Positions 38,226 to 48,981 of a stretch of DNA of 64,000 nt are shown one piece after another. This stretch comes from Vibrio sp. FE10 (GTDB lineage: Bacteria; Pseudomonadota; Gammaproteobacteria; Enterobacterales; Vibrionaceae). The stretch is taken from positions 806,001 to 870,000 of the forward strand of contig NZ_AP028067.1 of the NCBI RefSeq assembly GCF_030297155.1. The letters run 5' to 3'. Position 1 is the first letter of the stretch. Every line of letters begins with the position of its first letter. The position numbers and the translations under genes are program-made. The notes under the pieces are model-generated. The model worked only from the letters and a program-made list of their open reading frames with translations, searched no databases and had not been told where the DNA came from.

Positions 38226-38252
38226 AAAGGCCAGTGAATTCACTGGCCTTTT
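38226..38252 (-). terminator. terminator of the pth-ychF unit
   Basis: AAAGGCCAGTG and CACTGGCCTTT form a near-perfect palindrome, followed by T residues on the minus strand. Confidence 0.9.
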
Positions 38253-38271
38253 ATTAGATGTTTATTGGTAA

Positions 38272-39363
38272 TTAAACGTTGAAACGGAAGTGAACAACAT
38301 CGCCATCTTTAACGATGTATTCTTTGCCTTCAAGGCGCCATTTACCTGCATCTTTTGCTCCGCTTTCACCGCCAAATTCGATGAAATGTTCGTAACCAAC
38401 CACTTCTGCACGGATGAAACCTTTCTCGAAGTCGGTGTGGATCTTACCGGCTGCTTGAGGTGCTGTTGCACCGATAGGAATAGTCCAAGCGCGAACTTCT
38501 TTAACGCCCGCTGTGAAGTAAGTTTGAAGAGTTAGTAGCTCGTAACCAGAGCGGATCACTCGGTTAAGACCTGGTTCTTCGATACCCATGTCAGCTAGGA
38601 ACTCTTCACGATCTTCATCGTCAAGCTCAGAAAGCTCAGATTCGATTGCAGCACATACAGCAACAACAACGTTGTTCTCTTTTTCTGCATACTCACGAAC
38701 GGCGTCTAGGTAAGGGTTGTTTTCGAAACCATCTTCAGCAACGTTTGCGATGTACATTGTTGGCTTAAGCGTTAGGAAGTTAAGGTAGTCGATTGCTGCG
38801 ACTTCTTCTTTGCCCAGTTCAACAGTACGAGCCATACCACCTTCAGTCAGGATCGGTAGTAGCTTTTCAAGAACTGTAGTTTCAAACTTAGCGTCTTTAT
38901 CTCCGCCTTTTGCTTTTTTAGCATTGCGGAAGATCGCACGTTCACAGCTATCTAGATCGGCAAGAGCAAGCTCAAGGTTGATCACTTCGATATCTTCGAT
39001 AGGAGATACTTTGCCAGAAACGTGAACGATGTTTTCGTTTTCAAAGCAGCGTACAACGTGACCGATAGCGTCAGTTTCACGGATGTTAGCTAGGAATTTG
39101 TTACCTAGACCTTCACCTTTAGATGCGCCAGCAACTAGGCCTGCGATATCTACGAATTCCATTGTCGTTGGAAGGATCTTCTGTGGATTAACAATTTTTG
39201 CTAATGCATCTAAGCGTAGATCTGGAACCGGAACGATACCTGTGTTTGGTTCGATCGTACAAAATGGAAAGTTTGCTGCTTCGATGCCTGCTTTAGTCAG
39301 TGCGTTAAACAGAGTTGACTTACCAACGTTTGGTAGACCAACGATGCCACATTTAAAACCCAT
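38272..39363 (-). CDS. ychF: redox-regulated ATPase YchF
   Basis: 363 residues from [17 protein letters not shown], the usual length. The frame is open 20 codons further upstream, into pth, but the AAGG before ATG 39363 and family length fix the start. The P-loop GLPNVGKS and NVAEDG (instead of NKxD, giving ATP preference) are visible. The C-terminal TGS domain includes [20 protein letters not shown]. It binds ribosomes and is linked to oxidative-stress response. It follows pth, as usual. Confidence 0.97.
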   Translation of the reverse strand: MGFKCGIVGLPNVGKSTLFNALTKAGIEAANFPFCTIEPNTGIVPVPDLRLDALAKIVNPQKILPTTMEFVDIAGLVAGASKGEGLGNKFLANIRETDAIGHVVRCFENENIVHVSGKVSPIEDIEVINLELALADLDSCERAIFRNAKKAKGGDKDAKFETTVLEKLLPILTEGGMARTVELGKEEVAAIDYLNFLTLKPTMYIANVAEDGFENNPYLDAVREYAEKENNVVVAVCAAIESELSELDDEDREEFLADMGIEEPGLNRVIRSGYELLTLQTYFTAGVKEVRAWTIPIGATAPQAAGKIHTDFEKGFIRAEVVGYEHFIEFGGESGAKDAGKWRLEGKEYIVKDGDVVHFRFNV

Positions 39364-39373
39364 GATATAAACC

Positions 39374-39964
39374 TTATTCTGCTTTGAACGTATGTAAGCG
39401 ATTTTGTGCTTTTGGTAGGCCATCTTTTAATAAGATGTCTAGGCTGCGAACCGATTCGTCAACGACAGCCTCGATACACTCTTGCTCTTTCGCAGGAGCT
39501 TTGCCTAATACATAACCTGCAACTTTATCTTTGTGTCCCGGATGGCCAATGCCTAACCTAAGACGATAGAATTCTTTATTGTTACCCTGCTTGCTGATGA
39601 TGTCTTTTAGGCCATTATGCCCGCCATGACCACCACCTTTTTTGAACTTACCAATACCAGGAGGGAGGTCTAACTCATCGTGAGCCACCATGATCTCTTC
39701 TGGCTTAATTTGGTAGAACTTTGCCAGTGCTGCAACAGCTTTCCCGGATAAGTTCATAAAAGTCGTTGGGATCAGCAAACGAAGATCTTCACCATGAACC
39801 ATGATACGACCCGTTAGGCCAAAGAACTTTGGTTCGTTCTTCAGTGTCACGTTGTGTACACGTGCTAATTCTTCAACTACCCAAGCACCCGCATTGTGGC
39901 GAGTTTTGGCGTATTCTGGACCTGGATTAGCCAGTCCAACGAGAAGTTTTATTTGTTGGCTCAA
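39374..39964 (-). CDS. pth: peptidyl-tRNA hydrolase
   Basis: 196 residues. The active-site residues are visible: Asn in [16 protein letters not shown] together with the catalytic His, Asp in [11 protein letters not shown], and Asn in GGHNGLKDI. It recycles peptidyl-tRNAs dropped by ribosomes. The pth-ychF pair is conserved in gamma-proteobacteria. Confidence 0.98.
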
Positions 39965-40088
39965 GGTATGGATCTCTCTTGGGATTTCAAAAAGCGCCGT
40001 ATGATATCACAGTTTATGAAAAAGGTGCGAGCTAGCTGATAGCAACTCAATGATTCAAAACTGTGGTCAAATTAACTTTGTGGTCGTT

Positions 40089-40250
40089 ATACCAATCGTA
40101 GTAAATAACTGGTCACCCTAGCTGGTTAAAATGCTCGATAACTGCGTTATAATTTTTGATTGTAGAATAACTACTTATCAAAAAATCACGCCTTGTTCTC
40201 AAGCTTTTTTCCTGCGCTATTTCTGAACACTTACTTACTGTGATTGGTAT
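40089..40250. mobile_element. 162-bp MITE-like Vibrio intergenic repeat
   Basis: The left end ATACCAATCGTAGTAAATAA and the complement of the right end ATACCAATCACAGTAAGTAA match at 22 of 27 terminal positions. No ORF is present and no clear target duplication can be fixed. I recall ATACCAATC..GATTGGTAT elements as common between Vibrio genes. It sits between pth and the prs terminator. Confidence 0.65.
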
Positions 40251-40254
40251 TAGA

Positions 40255-40287
40255 TATAAAAAAAGCACTTCATCGAATGAAGTGCTT
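40255..40287 (-). terminator. terminator of the lolB-ispE-prs unit
   Basis: AAGCACTTCAT and ATGAAGTGCTT form the stem, followed by eight T residues on the minus strand. Confidence 0.92.
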
Positions 40288-40335
40288 AATATCTTTTTCA
40301 GATTGTTCTGCTAAAGCAAAGCTATAGAGCTTTGA

Positions 40336-41280
40336 TTAGTTGAACATCGCAGAGATAGACTCTTCGTTGCTGATACGACGAATCGCTTCAGCAAGCATGC
40401 GAGAAAGGCTTAGTTCAGTCACTTTACCTGTCGCAGCCATCTCTGGAGAAAGCTTGATTGAATCAGTAACAATAACTTGGTCAAGAACTGAATTACGGAT
40501 GTTTTCTGCAGCAGTGCCTGAGAATACAGCGTGAGTTGCGTAAGCGAATACACGCTTAGCACCGCGCTCTTTAAGCGCTTCAGCTGCTTTACACAGTGTG
40601 CCACCAGTATCAATCATGTCATCAACGATAACACAGTCACGACCTTCAACATCACCGATTAGGTTCATTACTTCAGAAACGTTAGCACGTGGACGACGCT
40701 TATCAACGATAGCGATGTCAACATCACCTAGCGCTTTAGCTGTAGCACGAGCACGTACAACACCACCAAGGTCTGGAGAAACCACAACTGGGTTTTCTAG
40801 GCCACGGTTAGCCATGTCTTCTAGGAGAACTGGAGTGCCGAAAATGTTATCAACAGGTACATCGAAGAAGCCTTGGATTTGCTCTGCGTGTAGGTCGATA
40901 GTCAAAACGCGGTCAACACCAACGTTAGAAAGGAAATCTGCAACAACTTTTGCAGTAATAGGCACACGAGCAGAACGTACACGACGATCTTGACGGGCAT
41001 AACCGAAGTAAGGGATTACAGCAGTAATTCGGCCAGCAGAAGCACGGCGCATTGCGTCAATCATTACCACCAATTCCATAAGGTTGTCATTGGTTGGTGC
41101 ACAAGTTGATTGAATCAGGAATACATCGCTACCACGAACGTTTTCATTGATTTGTACAGCGACTTCGCCATCAGAAAAACGGTCTACAGTAGCATCTCCA
41201 AGAGAGATGTATAGACGATCAGCAATACGTTGGGCTAGTTCAGGTGTTGCGTTACCAGCAAATAGCTTCATATCAGGCAC
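40336..41280 (-). CDS. prs: ribose-phosphate pyrophosphokinase
   Basis: 314 residues, GTG start. It has [17 protein letters not shown] near 129 and the PRPP-binding loop [11 protein letters not shown] near 219. It makes PRPP for purine, pyrimidine, NAD, His and Trp synthesis. It follows ispE and lolB in the classic lolB-ispE-prs order. Confidence 0.98.
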   Translation of the reverse strand: MPDMKLFAGNATPELAQRIADRLYISLGDATVDRFSDGEVAVQINENVRGSDVFLIQSTCAPTNDNLMELVVMIDAMRRASAGRITAVIPYFGYARQDRRVRSARVPITAKVVADFLSNVGVDRVLTIDLHAEQIQGFFDVPVDNIFGTPVLLEDMANRGLENPVVVSPDLGGVVRARATAKALGDVDIAIVDKRRPRANVSEVMNLIGDVEGRDCVIVDDMIDTGGTLCKAAEALKERGAKRVFAYATHAVFSGTAAENIRNSVLDQVIVTDSIKLSPEMAATGKVTELSLSRMLAEAIRRISNEESISAMFN

Positions 41281-41307
41281 GGTGGAAACCTCGGGTTGCG
41301 TCCAGTT

Positions 41308-42198
41308 TTAAATAGATTGTGGGTGGGCTGATTGGTATTCAGCCAAAGTTTCTTTTAAAGGCGAAATGTTTCGTCCTCTCGCGACAAACGCGGAAACTGT
41401 GTCAGGCAGTTGCTCTAGCACCGATTCGGCTTCTTTTTTGCTGCTAAATTCAGCAAAAACGCATGAACCCGTACCAGTCAATCTCGACGGCGCGTATTGT
41501 AGCAGCCATGAAAGTTGCTTATCAACCTCTGGGTACAGCATTCGCACAATTTTTTCGCAATCGTTTACGTATTCTTGCTCTAGAAGCGTTGATAGTGCTT
41601 GCTTCGGCGTATTTCGAGTTAATTCTGAATGTGTGAATATGTCTACAGTTGCTATGCTCACTTGAGGTTTCACAACGAGATACCATTTTTCATCCGGATT
41701 AGCGGGTTGTAATTGTTCGCCAACACCTTCAGCAAAGGCGGCGTGGCCTCGAACAAAGACCGGAACGTCTGCACCAAGCTTTAAGCCAATCTCTGCTAAC
41801 TGATCATCAGACAGGTTGAGTTGCCATAAATGGTTGAGAGCGACCAACACGGTTGCGGCATTTGAAGAACCTCCACCAATGCCACCTCCCATAGGAAGCA
41901 CTTTCTTTAACTCAATATCCGCACCGAAAGACGTTGAGGTATATTTCTGCAGCGCAGTTGCGGCTTTCCAAATCAGGTTATCTTCTGTCGCAACGCCTGG
42001 AATTTCAGGTGTGATTGTTATCGAGCTTGTATCTCGGTTTGCGGTAACCGTAAGTTCATCGCCAAAGTCGACAAACTGAAATAGGGTCTGAAGTTCGTGA
42101 TAGCCATTGTCGCGTCGGCCAGTAATATAGAGAAATAAATTCAGCTTAGCTGGCGAAGGCCAGTGCGTTGGCGTTGTTATCATTTTTTCAGTGTCCAC
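41308..42198 (-). CDS. ispE: 4-diphosphocytidyl-2-C-methyl-D-erythritol kinase
   Basis: 296 residues of the GHMP kinase family. The start [22 protein letters not shown] and the ATP loop [14 protein letters not shown] are typical. It phosphorylates CDP-methylerythritol in the MEP isoprenoid pathway. It overlaps lolB by 19 bp; an internal ATG five codons in is also possible as start. Confidence 0.97.
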   Translation of the reverse strand: MDTEKMITTPTHWPSPAKLNLFLYITGRRDNGYHELQTLFQFVDFGDELTVTANRDTSSITITPEIPGVATEDNLIWKAATALQKYTSTSFGADIELKKVLPMGGGIGGGSSNAATVLVALNHLWQLNLSDDQLAEIGLKLGADVPVFVRGHAAFAEGVGEQLQPANPDEKWYLVVKPQVSIATVDIFTHSELTRNTPKQALSTLLEQEYVNDCEKIVRMLYPEVDKQLSWLLQYAPSRLTGTGSCVFAEFSSKKEAESVLEQLPDTVSAFVARGRNISPLKETLAEYQSAHPQSI

Positions 42199-42827
42199 TT
42201 CGAAACTACAATGTTGATTTTGTTCTCGTCTTGCTTGAATGACAATCGAGTAGGGAGGGGAATTGTCTCTACCTTTGCGTTGTCTTTATCTGATAGTTGC
42301 TTACTCGGCATCTCTGTATTGCGATAGTTAGCAAAATTCAGTGTCCATAATTGACTGCTGACTTGTTTAGACAGAGATTCAAGCGTGTTGGTGCTGTTGA
42401 GTTGGTAGCTATTTGCTTGGTCGGGAATGCCAAGGAACCATTGCGGCAGGTGATCAATGGGGATCTGCAATCCAGTAAGTTGCTCTACCAATACAGATGC
42501 ACTTGCATGGGTGAATACCTGATCATCATAAGTGACTACTTTGGCACCCGAGCTGTCAATCGTGAGGTTCAAGGCGGTTTGACCAAGGAAAGTGGTCAGT
42601 CTTAATTGACTTTGATTTGGGGAGTGCTTCCAAATGAAATTAAGGCTTTGGCGTTGCTCTGGAGAAATGTAAGCGAGCTTGCCTGAGGCTTGGTAGTTTT
42701 CTATCTGTAGAAGGCGGTTTTGGTGACTTTGCCACTCAACGCTGGTCGGTTGTTCTGGTATAGACGAGCAACCCACCATAATTATGGTCATAAAAATAAG
42801 AGACGTGATTTTACGAAGCTTGCTCAT
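42180..42827 (-). CDS. lolB: outer-membrane lipoprotein receptor LolB
   Basis: 215 residues. The lipobox IMVGCSS gives an acylated Cys near residue 20. The mature part follows the LolB half-barrel ([20 protein letters not shown]). LolB accepts lipoproteins from LolA and inserts them into the outer membrane. It is divergent from hemA, as in E. coli. Confidence 0.94.
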   Translation of the reverse strand: MSKLRKITSLIFMTIIMVGCSSIPEQPTSVEWQSHQNRLLQIENYQASGKLAYISPEQRQSLNFIWKHSPNQSQLRLTTFLGQTALNLTIDSSGAKVVTYDDQVFTHASASVLVEQLTGLQIPIDHLPQWFLGIPDQANSYQLNSTNTLESLSKQVSSQLWTLNFANYRNTEMPSKQLSDKDNAKVETIPLPTRLSFKQDENKINIVVSKWTLKK

Positions 42828-42987
42828 ATTTGCTCACAACTTGTTCAAATTTATCTAAAAAACGCTTCAACTATAGCATTGAATTCACGAACTCAGGAAA
42901 ACAAATCCCGCTTGCTCTTTAAATAGAGCCATGCATCAAGTAAAATTCGCCCCTTGTTTCCATTCCCTGATCGAGAACTTCTGATAC

Positions 42988-44247
42988 ATGTCTTTGCTTG
43001 CCGTAGGTATCAATCACAATACAGCGTCGGTTGAATTGCGAGAAAAAGTCGCTTTTGGTCCAGATAAATTATCTGAGGCACTCAAGCAACTTAACGCAAA
43101 TGCACACGTAAATGGAAGTGTCATACTTTCTACCTGTAATCGAACTGAAGTGTATTGTGACGTCAAAGGCGTGGCAAAAAACAAGTTGATCGATTGGCTG
43201 TCTGTATTTCATCAAGTTAGCCCTGAAGAATTAAAACCGAGTATTTACATCCATGAAGAGCAAGCCGCGATTAAGCACTTAATGCGCGTTGCCTGTGGTT
43301 TGGACTCTCTGGTTCTGGGCGAGCCGCAAATTCTTGGTCAGGTAAAACAGGCTTACACCGATTCGCGAGAGAACAAATCTGTTGATGCTTCAATGGAAAA
43401 ACTGTTCCAGAAATCATTTTCTGTTGCGAAGCGAGTTCGAACTGAAACCGAAATCGGTGGCAGTGCGGTTTCTGTTGCTTACGCGGCCTGTACGTTAGCT
43501 AAACACATCTTTGAATCGATTGCTGAATCAACGGTGTTGTTGGTGGGTGCGGGAGAAACCATTGAACTGGTGGCTAAACACTTGTCAGCCAATGGTTGTA
43601 CCAAGATGATCGTTGCTAACCGTACTCGTGAGCGAGCTTTAGGGCTTGCCAAAGAGTTTGGTGCGGAGGTCATTAGCTTGAATGAGATCCCTGACCATCT
43701 GCAAAGAGCGGATATCGTGATCAGTTCAACCGCAAGCCCATTGCCAATTATTGGTAAAGGCATGGTTGAAACGGCGCTTAAGCAAAGAAAACATCAGCCG
43801 ATGTTGTTGGTTGATATCGCCGTTCCTCGTGATGTTGAGTCTCAGGTCGGCGAACTGAGTGATGCTTACCTGTATTCAGTTGATGATCTGCAGTCGATCG
43901 TTGATGGTAATATTGAGCAACGTAAGGTTGAAGCGATTCAAGCGGAAGCAATCGTCAGTGAAGAAAGCGCCGCGTTCATGAGTTGGATGCGATCACTGCA
44001 AGCGGTAGACAGTATTCGTGATTACCGTAAATCGGCCAATGAAATCCGAGATGAATTATTAAGTAAGAGTTTACAATCACTTGCTGCTGGCGGTGACCCT
44101 GAGAAAGTCTTACTTGAGCTAAGTAATAAGCTCACAAACAAATTGATCCATGCTCCAACGCGTGCACTTCAAAGTGCAGCTGAGCAAGGAGAACCTGCAA
44201 AATTAATGGTCATTAGACAGAGTTTGGGTCTAGAAAACCCTCAATAA
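42988..44247 (+). CDS. hemA: glutamyl-tRNA reductase
   Basis: 419 residues. The active Cys lies in STCNRTEVY near residue 50, and [11 protein letters not shown] near 114. A Rossmann domain ([16 protein letters not shown]) and a helical dimerisation domain follow. It performs the first step of C5-pathway tetrapyrrole synthesis. It heads the hemA-prfA-prmC set. Confidence 0.98.
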   Translation: MSLLAVGINHNTASVELREKVAFGPDKLSEALKQLNANAHVNGSVILSTCNRTEVYCDVKGVAKNKLIDWLSVFHQVSPEELKPSIYIHEEQAAIKHLMRVACGLDSLVLGEPQILGQVKQAYTDSRENKSVDASMEKLFQKSFSVAKRVRTETEIGGSAVSVAYAACTLAKHIFESIAESTVLLVGAGETIELVAKHLSANGCTKMIVANRTRERALGLAKEFGAEVISLNEIPDHLQRADIVISSTASPLPIIGKGMVETALKQRKHQPMLLVDIAVPRDVESQVGELSDAYLYSVDDLQSIVDGNIEQRKVEAIQAEAIVSEESAAFMSWMRSLQAVDSIRDYRKSANEIRDELLSKSLQSLAAGGDPEKVLLELSNKLTNKLIHAPTRALQSAAEQGEPAKLMVIRQSLGLENPQ

Positions 44248-44275
44248 TATTCGACCTCCAACAGAATAAGACATT

Positions 44276-45364
44276 ATGAAAGCCTCGATTCTAATAAAGC
44301 TTGAAACACTTGTTGAACGCTATGAAGAAGTTCAACATCTACTTGGTGATCCCGATGTACTTGGGAATCAAGACAAATTCCGTGCCTTGTCAAAAGAGTA
44401 TTCTCAATTAGAAGAGGTGACGGGGTGCTTTAAATCATACCAGCAAGCTCAAGAAGATTTAGAAGCTGCTGAAGAGATGGCAAATGAAGACGACGCAGAA
44501 ATGCGTGAAATGGCTCAAGAAGAAATCAAAGATGCGAAAGCAAACATTGAACGTCTGACTGATGAGCTGCAAATTCTTCTGATTCCAAAAGATCCAAACG
44601 ATGAGCGTAACTGTTTCTTAGAGATTCGTGCCGGCGCAGGTGGTGATGAAGCGGGTATCTTTGCGGGTAACCTTTTCCGTATGTACTCTAAGTTTGCCGA
44701 GAAGAAAGGCTGGCGCGTCGAAGTGATGAGCAGCAATGTTTCAGAGCAGGGCGGCTTTAAAGAGATGATCGCTAAAATCAGTGGCGACGCTGTTTACGGC
44801 ACAATGAAGTTTGAGTCTGGCGGTCACCGTGTACAACGTGTACCTGAGACTGAATCTCAAGGTCGTGTTCATACATCAGCATGTACTGTTGCGGTTATGC
44901 CTGAGATCCCAGAAGCTGATCTTCCTGAAATCAAAGCTGGCGACCTTAAGATTGATACTTTCCGTGCATCTGGCGCGGGTGGTCAGCACGTTAACACCAC
45001 GGATTCAGCAATCCGTATTACTCACTTACCAACAGGTACAGTAGTAGAGTGTCAAGACGAGCGTTCTCAGCATAAAAACAAAGCGAAAGCGATGGCTGTT
45101 CTAGCGGCTCGTATCGTTCAAGCTGAAGAAGAGCGTCGTGCTGCTGCGATTTCAGATACACGTCGTAACCTATTAGGCTCTGGTGACCGTAGTGACCGTA
45201 TTCGTACGTACAACTACCCACAAGGCCGTGTTTCTGATCACCGTATCAACTTAACTATCTACCGCCTGAACGAAGTTCTGGAAGGTGATATGCAAAGCCT
45301 GCTTGATCCTGTTCTACAAGAGCACCAAGCCGATCAACTAGCAGCACTTGCTGAGCACAACTAA
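44276..45364 (+). CDS. prfA: peptide chain release factor 1
   Basis: 362 residues. The GGQ motif is in [10 protein letters not shown] near 231. The stop-recognition PxT tripeptide is PET in [10 protein letters not shown], where E. coli has PAT; PET is known in other bacteria. It reads UAA and UAG. The downstream PrmC methylates the Gln of GGQ. Confidence 0.98.
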   Translation: MKASILIKLETLVERYEEVQHLLGDPDVLGNQDKFRALSKEYSQLEEVTGCFKSYQQAQEDLEAAEEMANEDDAEMREMAQEEIKDAKANIERLTDELQILLIPKDPNDERNCFLEIRAGAGGDEAGIFAGNLFRMYSKFAEKKGWRVEVMSSNVSEQGGFKEMIAKISGDAVYGTMKFESGGHRVQRVPETESQGRVHTSACTVAVMPEIPEADLPEIKAGDLKIDTFRASGAGGQHVNTTDSAIRITHLPTGTVVECQDERSQHKNKAKAMAVLAARIVQAEEERRAAAISDTRRNLLGSGDRSDRIRTYNYPQGRVSDHRINLTIYRLNEVLEGDMQSLLDPVLQEHQADQLAALAEHN

Positions 45365-45369
45365 TTACT

Positions 45370-46242
45370 ATGCAGTCAGCATATACGGTTGAAAGTGCTT
45401 TAAAGTCAGCAATCGTACAGCTTCAAGAGGGCGATACCACATCGCCCTCGATTGATGCTGCGGTACTGCTTTGTCACGCTTTAGATAAACCTAGATCTTA
45501 CCTACTAACTTGGCCTGAGAAGCATCTCACTTCAGAACAAGAATTCGAATTTCATACCCTTCTAAAACGTCGTTTAACCGGTGAGCCAGTGGCTTATATT
45601 GTCGGTGAACGTGAGTTTTGGTCACTGCCGTTAAAAGTCTCTCCTTCTACTTTAATCCCACGTCCAGATACGGAACGTTTGGTTGAAGTGGCGTTAGACA
45701 AAACGTATGGCAAGCAAGGTGCGATTCTCGATTTAGGAACGGGTACAGGTGCGATTGCTTTGGCATTGGCGTCTGAGATGCCGAACCGACCAGTGACGGG
45801 TATTGATCTTCGTCCGGAAGCGCAGCAACTTGCGACAGAAAACGCTCAGCGATTAAATATCACTAACGCCACTTTTTTACATGGCAGTTGGTTTGAACCT
45901 TTGAACTCGGTGAATTCTGAAGAAGAAGCGGTAAAGTTTTCGTTGATTGTCTCGAACCCACCTTATATTGAGAAGAATGACCCTCATTTATCTCAAGGCG
46001 ATGTGCGTTTTGAACCGATCACAGCGTTAGTAGCTGAAGAGAAAGGTTTAGCTGATATTCGATACATTTCTGAAAACGCACGACGCTTTTTAGAAAACGA
46101 GGGTTGGTTGGCATTTGAACACGGCTATGACCAAGGCTTGGCGGTACGTGAGATAATGCAACAACTGGGCTACTTGGATGTGGTTACAGAAAAAGATTAC
46201 GGTGATAATGACCGAGTGACATTGGGTCGTTACTATTCATAG
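45370..46242 (+). CDS. prmC: release factor glutamine methyltransferase
   Basis: 290 residues. The SAM-binding motif ILDLGTGTGAIALAL (about 117-131) and the catalytic NPPY (IVSNPPYIEKND near 195) are intact. It methylates the GGQ glutamine of RF1 and RF2. It begins five bases after prfA, so it is in the same operon. Confidence 0.97.
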   Translation: MQSAYTVESALKSAIVQLQEGDTTSPSIDAAVLLCHALDKPRSYLLTWPEKHLTSEQEFEFHTLLKRRLTGEPVAYIVGEREFWSLPLKVSPSTLIPRPDTERLVEVALDKTYGKQGAILDLGTGTGAIALALASEMPNRPVTGIDLRPEAQQLATENAQRLNITNATFLHGSWFEPLNSVNSEEEAVKFSLIVSNPPYIEKNDPHLSQGDVRFEPITALVAEEKGLADIRYISENARRFLENEGWLAFEHGYDQGLAVREIMQQLGYLDVVTEKDYGDNDRVTLGRYYS

Positions 46243-46347
46243 ACAGTGGTTGCTCATAGGCTGCTGTTAATCACCTTGTGATCAATAGATGATGAACTGG
46301 CTAAATTGATACCTTTAACTCGACAATATACTTAACTCGATAATGCA

Positions 46348-46389
46348 TTTAACGTAGAAATACAGAGATTTAACGCAGAAATACAGAGC
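46348..46389. repeat. two-copy 21-bp tandem repeat
   Basis: ATTTAACG(T/C)AGAAATACAGAG occurs twice in direct tandem with one mismatch between prmC and sirB2, followed by a partial TTAACG. Its role is unknown. Confidence 0.7.
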
Positions 46390-46450
46390 ATTAACGGGTA
46401 TTGTGTGGCTCGTGTTAACGAAAGCACATATAAAAATATAAAGGAATACC

Positions 46451-46834
46451 ATGTACGAAGGTTTAAAACATTTTCACCTACTCACGATTGCTATAAGCGC
46501 GCTACTTCTTTCGATCCGGTTCGCTCTGATGATGGCTAACTCACCGAAGCTTAAGCATCCTTTCTTGCAGCGTTTCCCTCATATCAATGACTCGCTACTG
46601 TTGCTATCGGGCATTGGTTTGATTTTTATTACTGGCTTTATTCCCTTTACACCAGCGGCACCATGGTTAACTGAAAAACTAACCTGTGTAATGGCTTACA
46701 TCGCATTGGGCTTCTTTGCGCTTAAGTTAGGTAAGAACAAGCTATTGAGAGTTTTCTCATTCTTTGGCGCTCTAGGCTGGCTAGCAATGGCAGGCAAAAT
46801 CGCAATGACAAAGACTCCAACATTTTTCGGTTAA
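46451..46834 (+). CDS. sirB2: SirB2-family integral membrane protein
   Basis: 127 residues with about four membrane spans and few charged residues. It starts MYEGLKHFHLLTIAISALLLSIRF. It matches the SirB2/YchQ family, whose biochemical role is unknown. It is part of the conserved prfA-prmC-sirB2-sirB1-kdsA block and ends six bases before sirB1. Confidence 0.9.
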   Translation: MYEGLKHFHLLTIAISALLLSIRFALMMANSPKLKHPFLQRFPHINDSLLLLSGIGLIFITGFIPFTPAAPWLTEKLTCVMAYIALGFFALKLGKNKLLRVFSFFGALGWLAMAGKIAMTKTPTFFG

Positions 46835-46840
46835 TGACGT

Positions 46841-47650
46841 ATGTACGAATTTTTTGATGAAGACTTTGATCAGCTAGAACTTGCTGAAGGCGCATTGATC
46901 TTAAACAAGGCCATTGACCCTGAAACTCAAGATAGCTGGGCAGAGCAAGAGCTCGCAAGATTATTAAAAGACGCTGAGTTTGCGTTAGTTAATGAAACCG
47001 ACGAGCAACAGAAGTTTGAATCTTTTATTCGACTATTCTTTTACGAGTGGGGCTTCGCAGGCGATAAAGACGCTTACTTCTCATCGGAAAACGCGTTTAT
47101 CGATAAAGTACTTGAGAGAAAGAAAGGGATCCCAGTCAGTCTTGGGGCAATCTTCCTTTTTCTAGGACGCAAGCTAGGCTTTCCTGTAGAGGGTGTCTCT
47201 TTTCCGACTCAGTTTCTGCTTAAAGTCAGTTGGTATGGTCAAACTCCGGTCTATATTAATCCTTACAATGGCGAGTATGTTGGTCAGCAAACATTGCGAG
47301 CATGGTTAATTGGCCATGATGGCCCATTGGCTAAGCTGAAAAGTGAGCATTTGAAAGTCGCAGACCACCCAACCATTATTGGTAAGTGGTTGGCTTTATT
47401 GAAAAGTGCATTGCTGAGAGAAGAACGTTATACGCTTGCATTGAAGTGTACTGATCTTGCGTTAACGTTTGTGCCTGATGATCCGTATGAAATCCGTGAC
47501 CGTGGCTTCATCTATCAGCAACTGGATTGTCACCAGATTGCCGCCACCGATTATCAGTACTTTATTGATCAATGCCCAGATGACCCTGCATCTGAGTTAC
47601 TTAAATCTCAAGTGAATGTCATGACGGAAAAAACCGTCGTCGTTCACTAG
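46841..47650 (+). CDS. sirB1: SirB1-family transglutaminase-like/TPR protein
   Basis: 269 residues. Residues 75-150 follow the transglutaminase-like fold of SirB1 (RKKGIPVSLGAIFLFLGRKLGFP, VEGVSFPTQFLLK). The C-terminal third has tetratricopeptide-like helices (ALKCTDLALTFVPDDPYEIRDRGFI). The function is unclear; its conserved location points to a role tied to translation termination or KDO synthesis, but that is guesswork. Confidence 0.9.
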   Translation: MYEFFDEDFDQLELAEGALILNKAIDPETQDSWAEQELARLLKDAEFALVNETDEQQKFESFIRLFFYEWGFAGDKDAYFSSENAFIDKVLERKKGIPVSLGAIFLFLGRKLGFPVEGVSFPTQFLLKVSWYGQTPVYINPYNGEYVGQQTLRAWLIGHDGPLAKLKSEHLKVADHPTIIGKWLALLKSALLREERYTLALKCTDLALTFVPDDPYEIRDRGFIYQQLDCHQIAATDYQYFIDQCPDDPASELLKSQVNVMTEKTVVVH

Positions 47651-47654
47651 TTAA

Positions 47655-48527
<873 letters not shown>

Positions 48528-48580
48528 TTGAGATGGATGTGAAGTAACGGAAACGTTATTTAACAAAAGTTGATTTAAGA

Positions 48581-48611
48581 AAGCCCAGTTCTTTGAATTG
48601 GGCTTTTTTTA
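48581..48611 (+). terminator. terminator after kdsA
   Basis: AGCCCAGTT and AATTGGGCT form the stem, followed by seven T residues. Confidence 0.92.
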
Positions 48612-48981
48612 TCTCGTAAAAGCAGCCGAACATAAACCGTTCATTTAAAGAGTTGTTAACGAGGCGGGTTGTTACCTAAGAAACTCGTATATGAGTGTGA
48701 GGTCAGTCCTGTTTGCAGTAAATTACTGATGTTCATCACACTTTGTAAGTAAACGATTGCTTGTGATGCAGGGGAAGTTTGAGTGTAATCTCATAATTTT
48801 GTTACACTTAACTGCTGAACTATGCGTGACCAATTCGACATAAATATGAAATCATCATGTTACATCTGAAATGTTAATTTAAGATAAGTGATGTGAAGTC
48901 TTATTGTTCGAACTCCAAATAAGGGGTCGCAATAGATCATAAAAAGCAGTGGATTCCCCTAAAAAGTTCAAAGGTATGACA
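48612..48981. other. long leader of the 5'-nucleotidase gene
   Basis: No ORF is seen in 370 bp. It includes a weak CRP-like site at 48725-48740. The length suggests layered regulation or a long untranslated leader. Confidence 0.4.
48725..48740. promoter_or_regulatory. weak CRP-like site
   Basis: ACTGATGTTCATCACA keeps the TCACA half of the CRP consensus perfectly and three of five bases in the other half. This is by eye only. Confidence 0.28.

Noticed and set aside
44861..44880. PET in place of PAT in the stop-recognition motif of RF1
   Set aside because: PET at this position occurs in other bacterial RF1 proteins, so it is normal variation.
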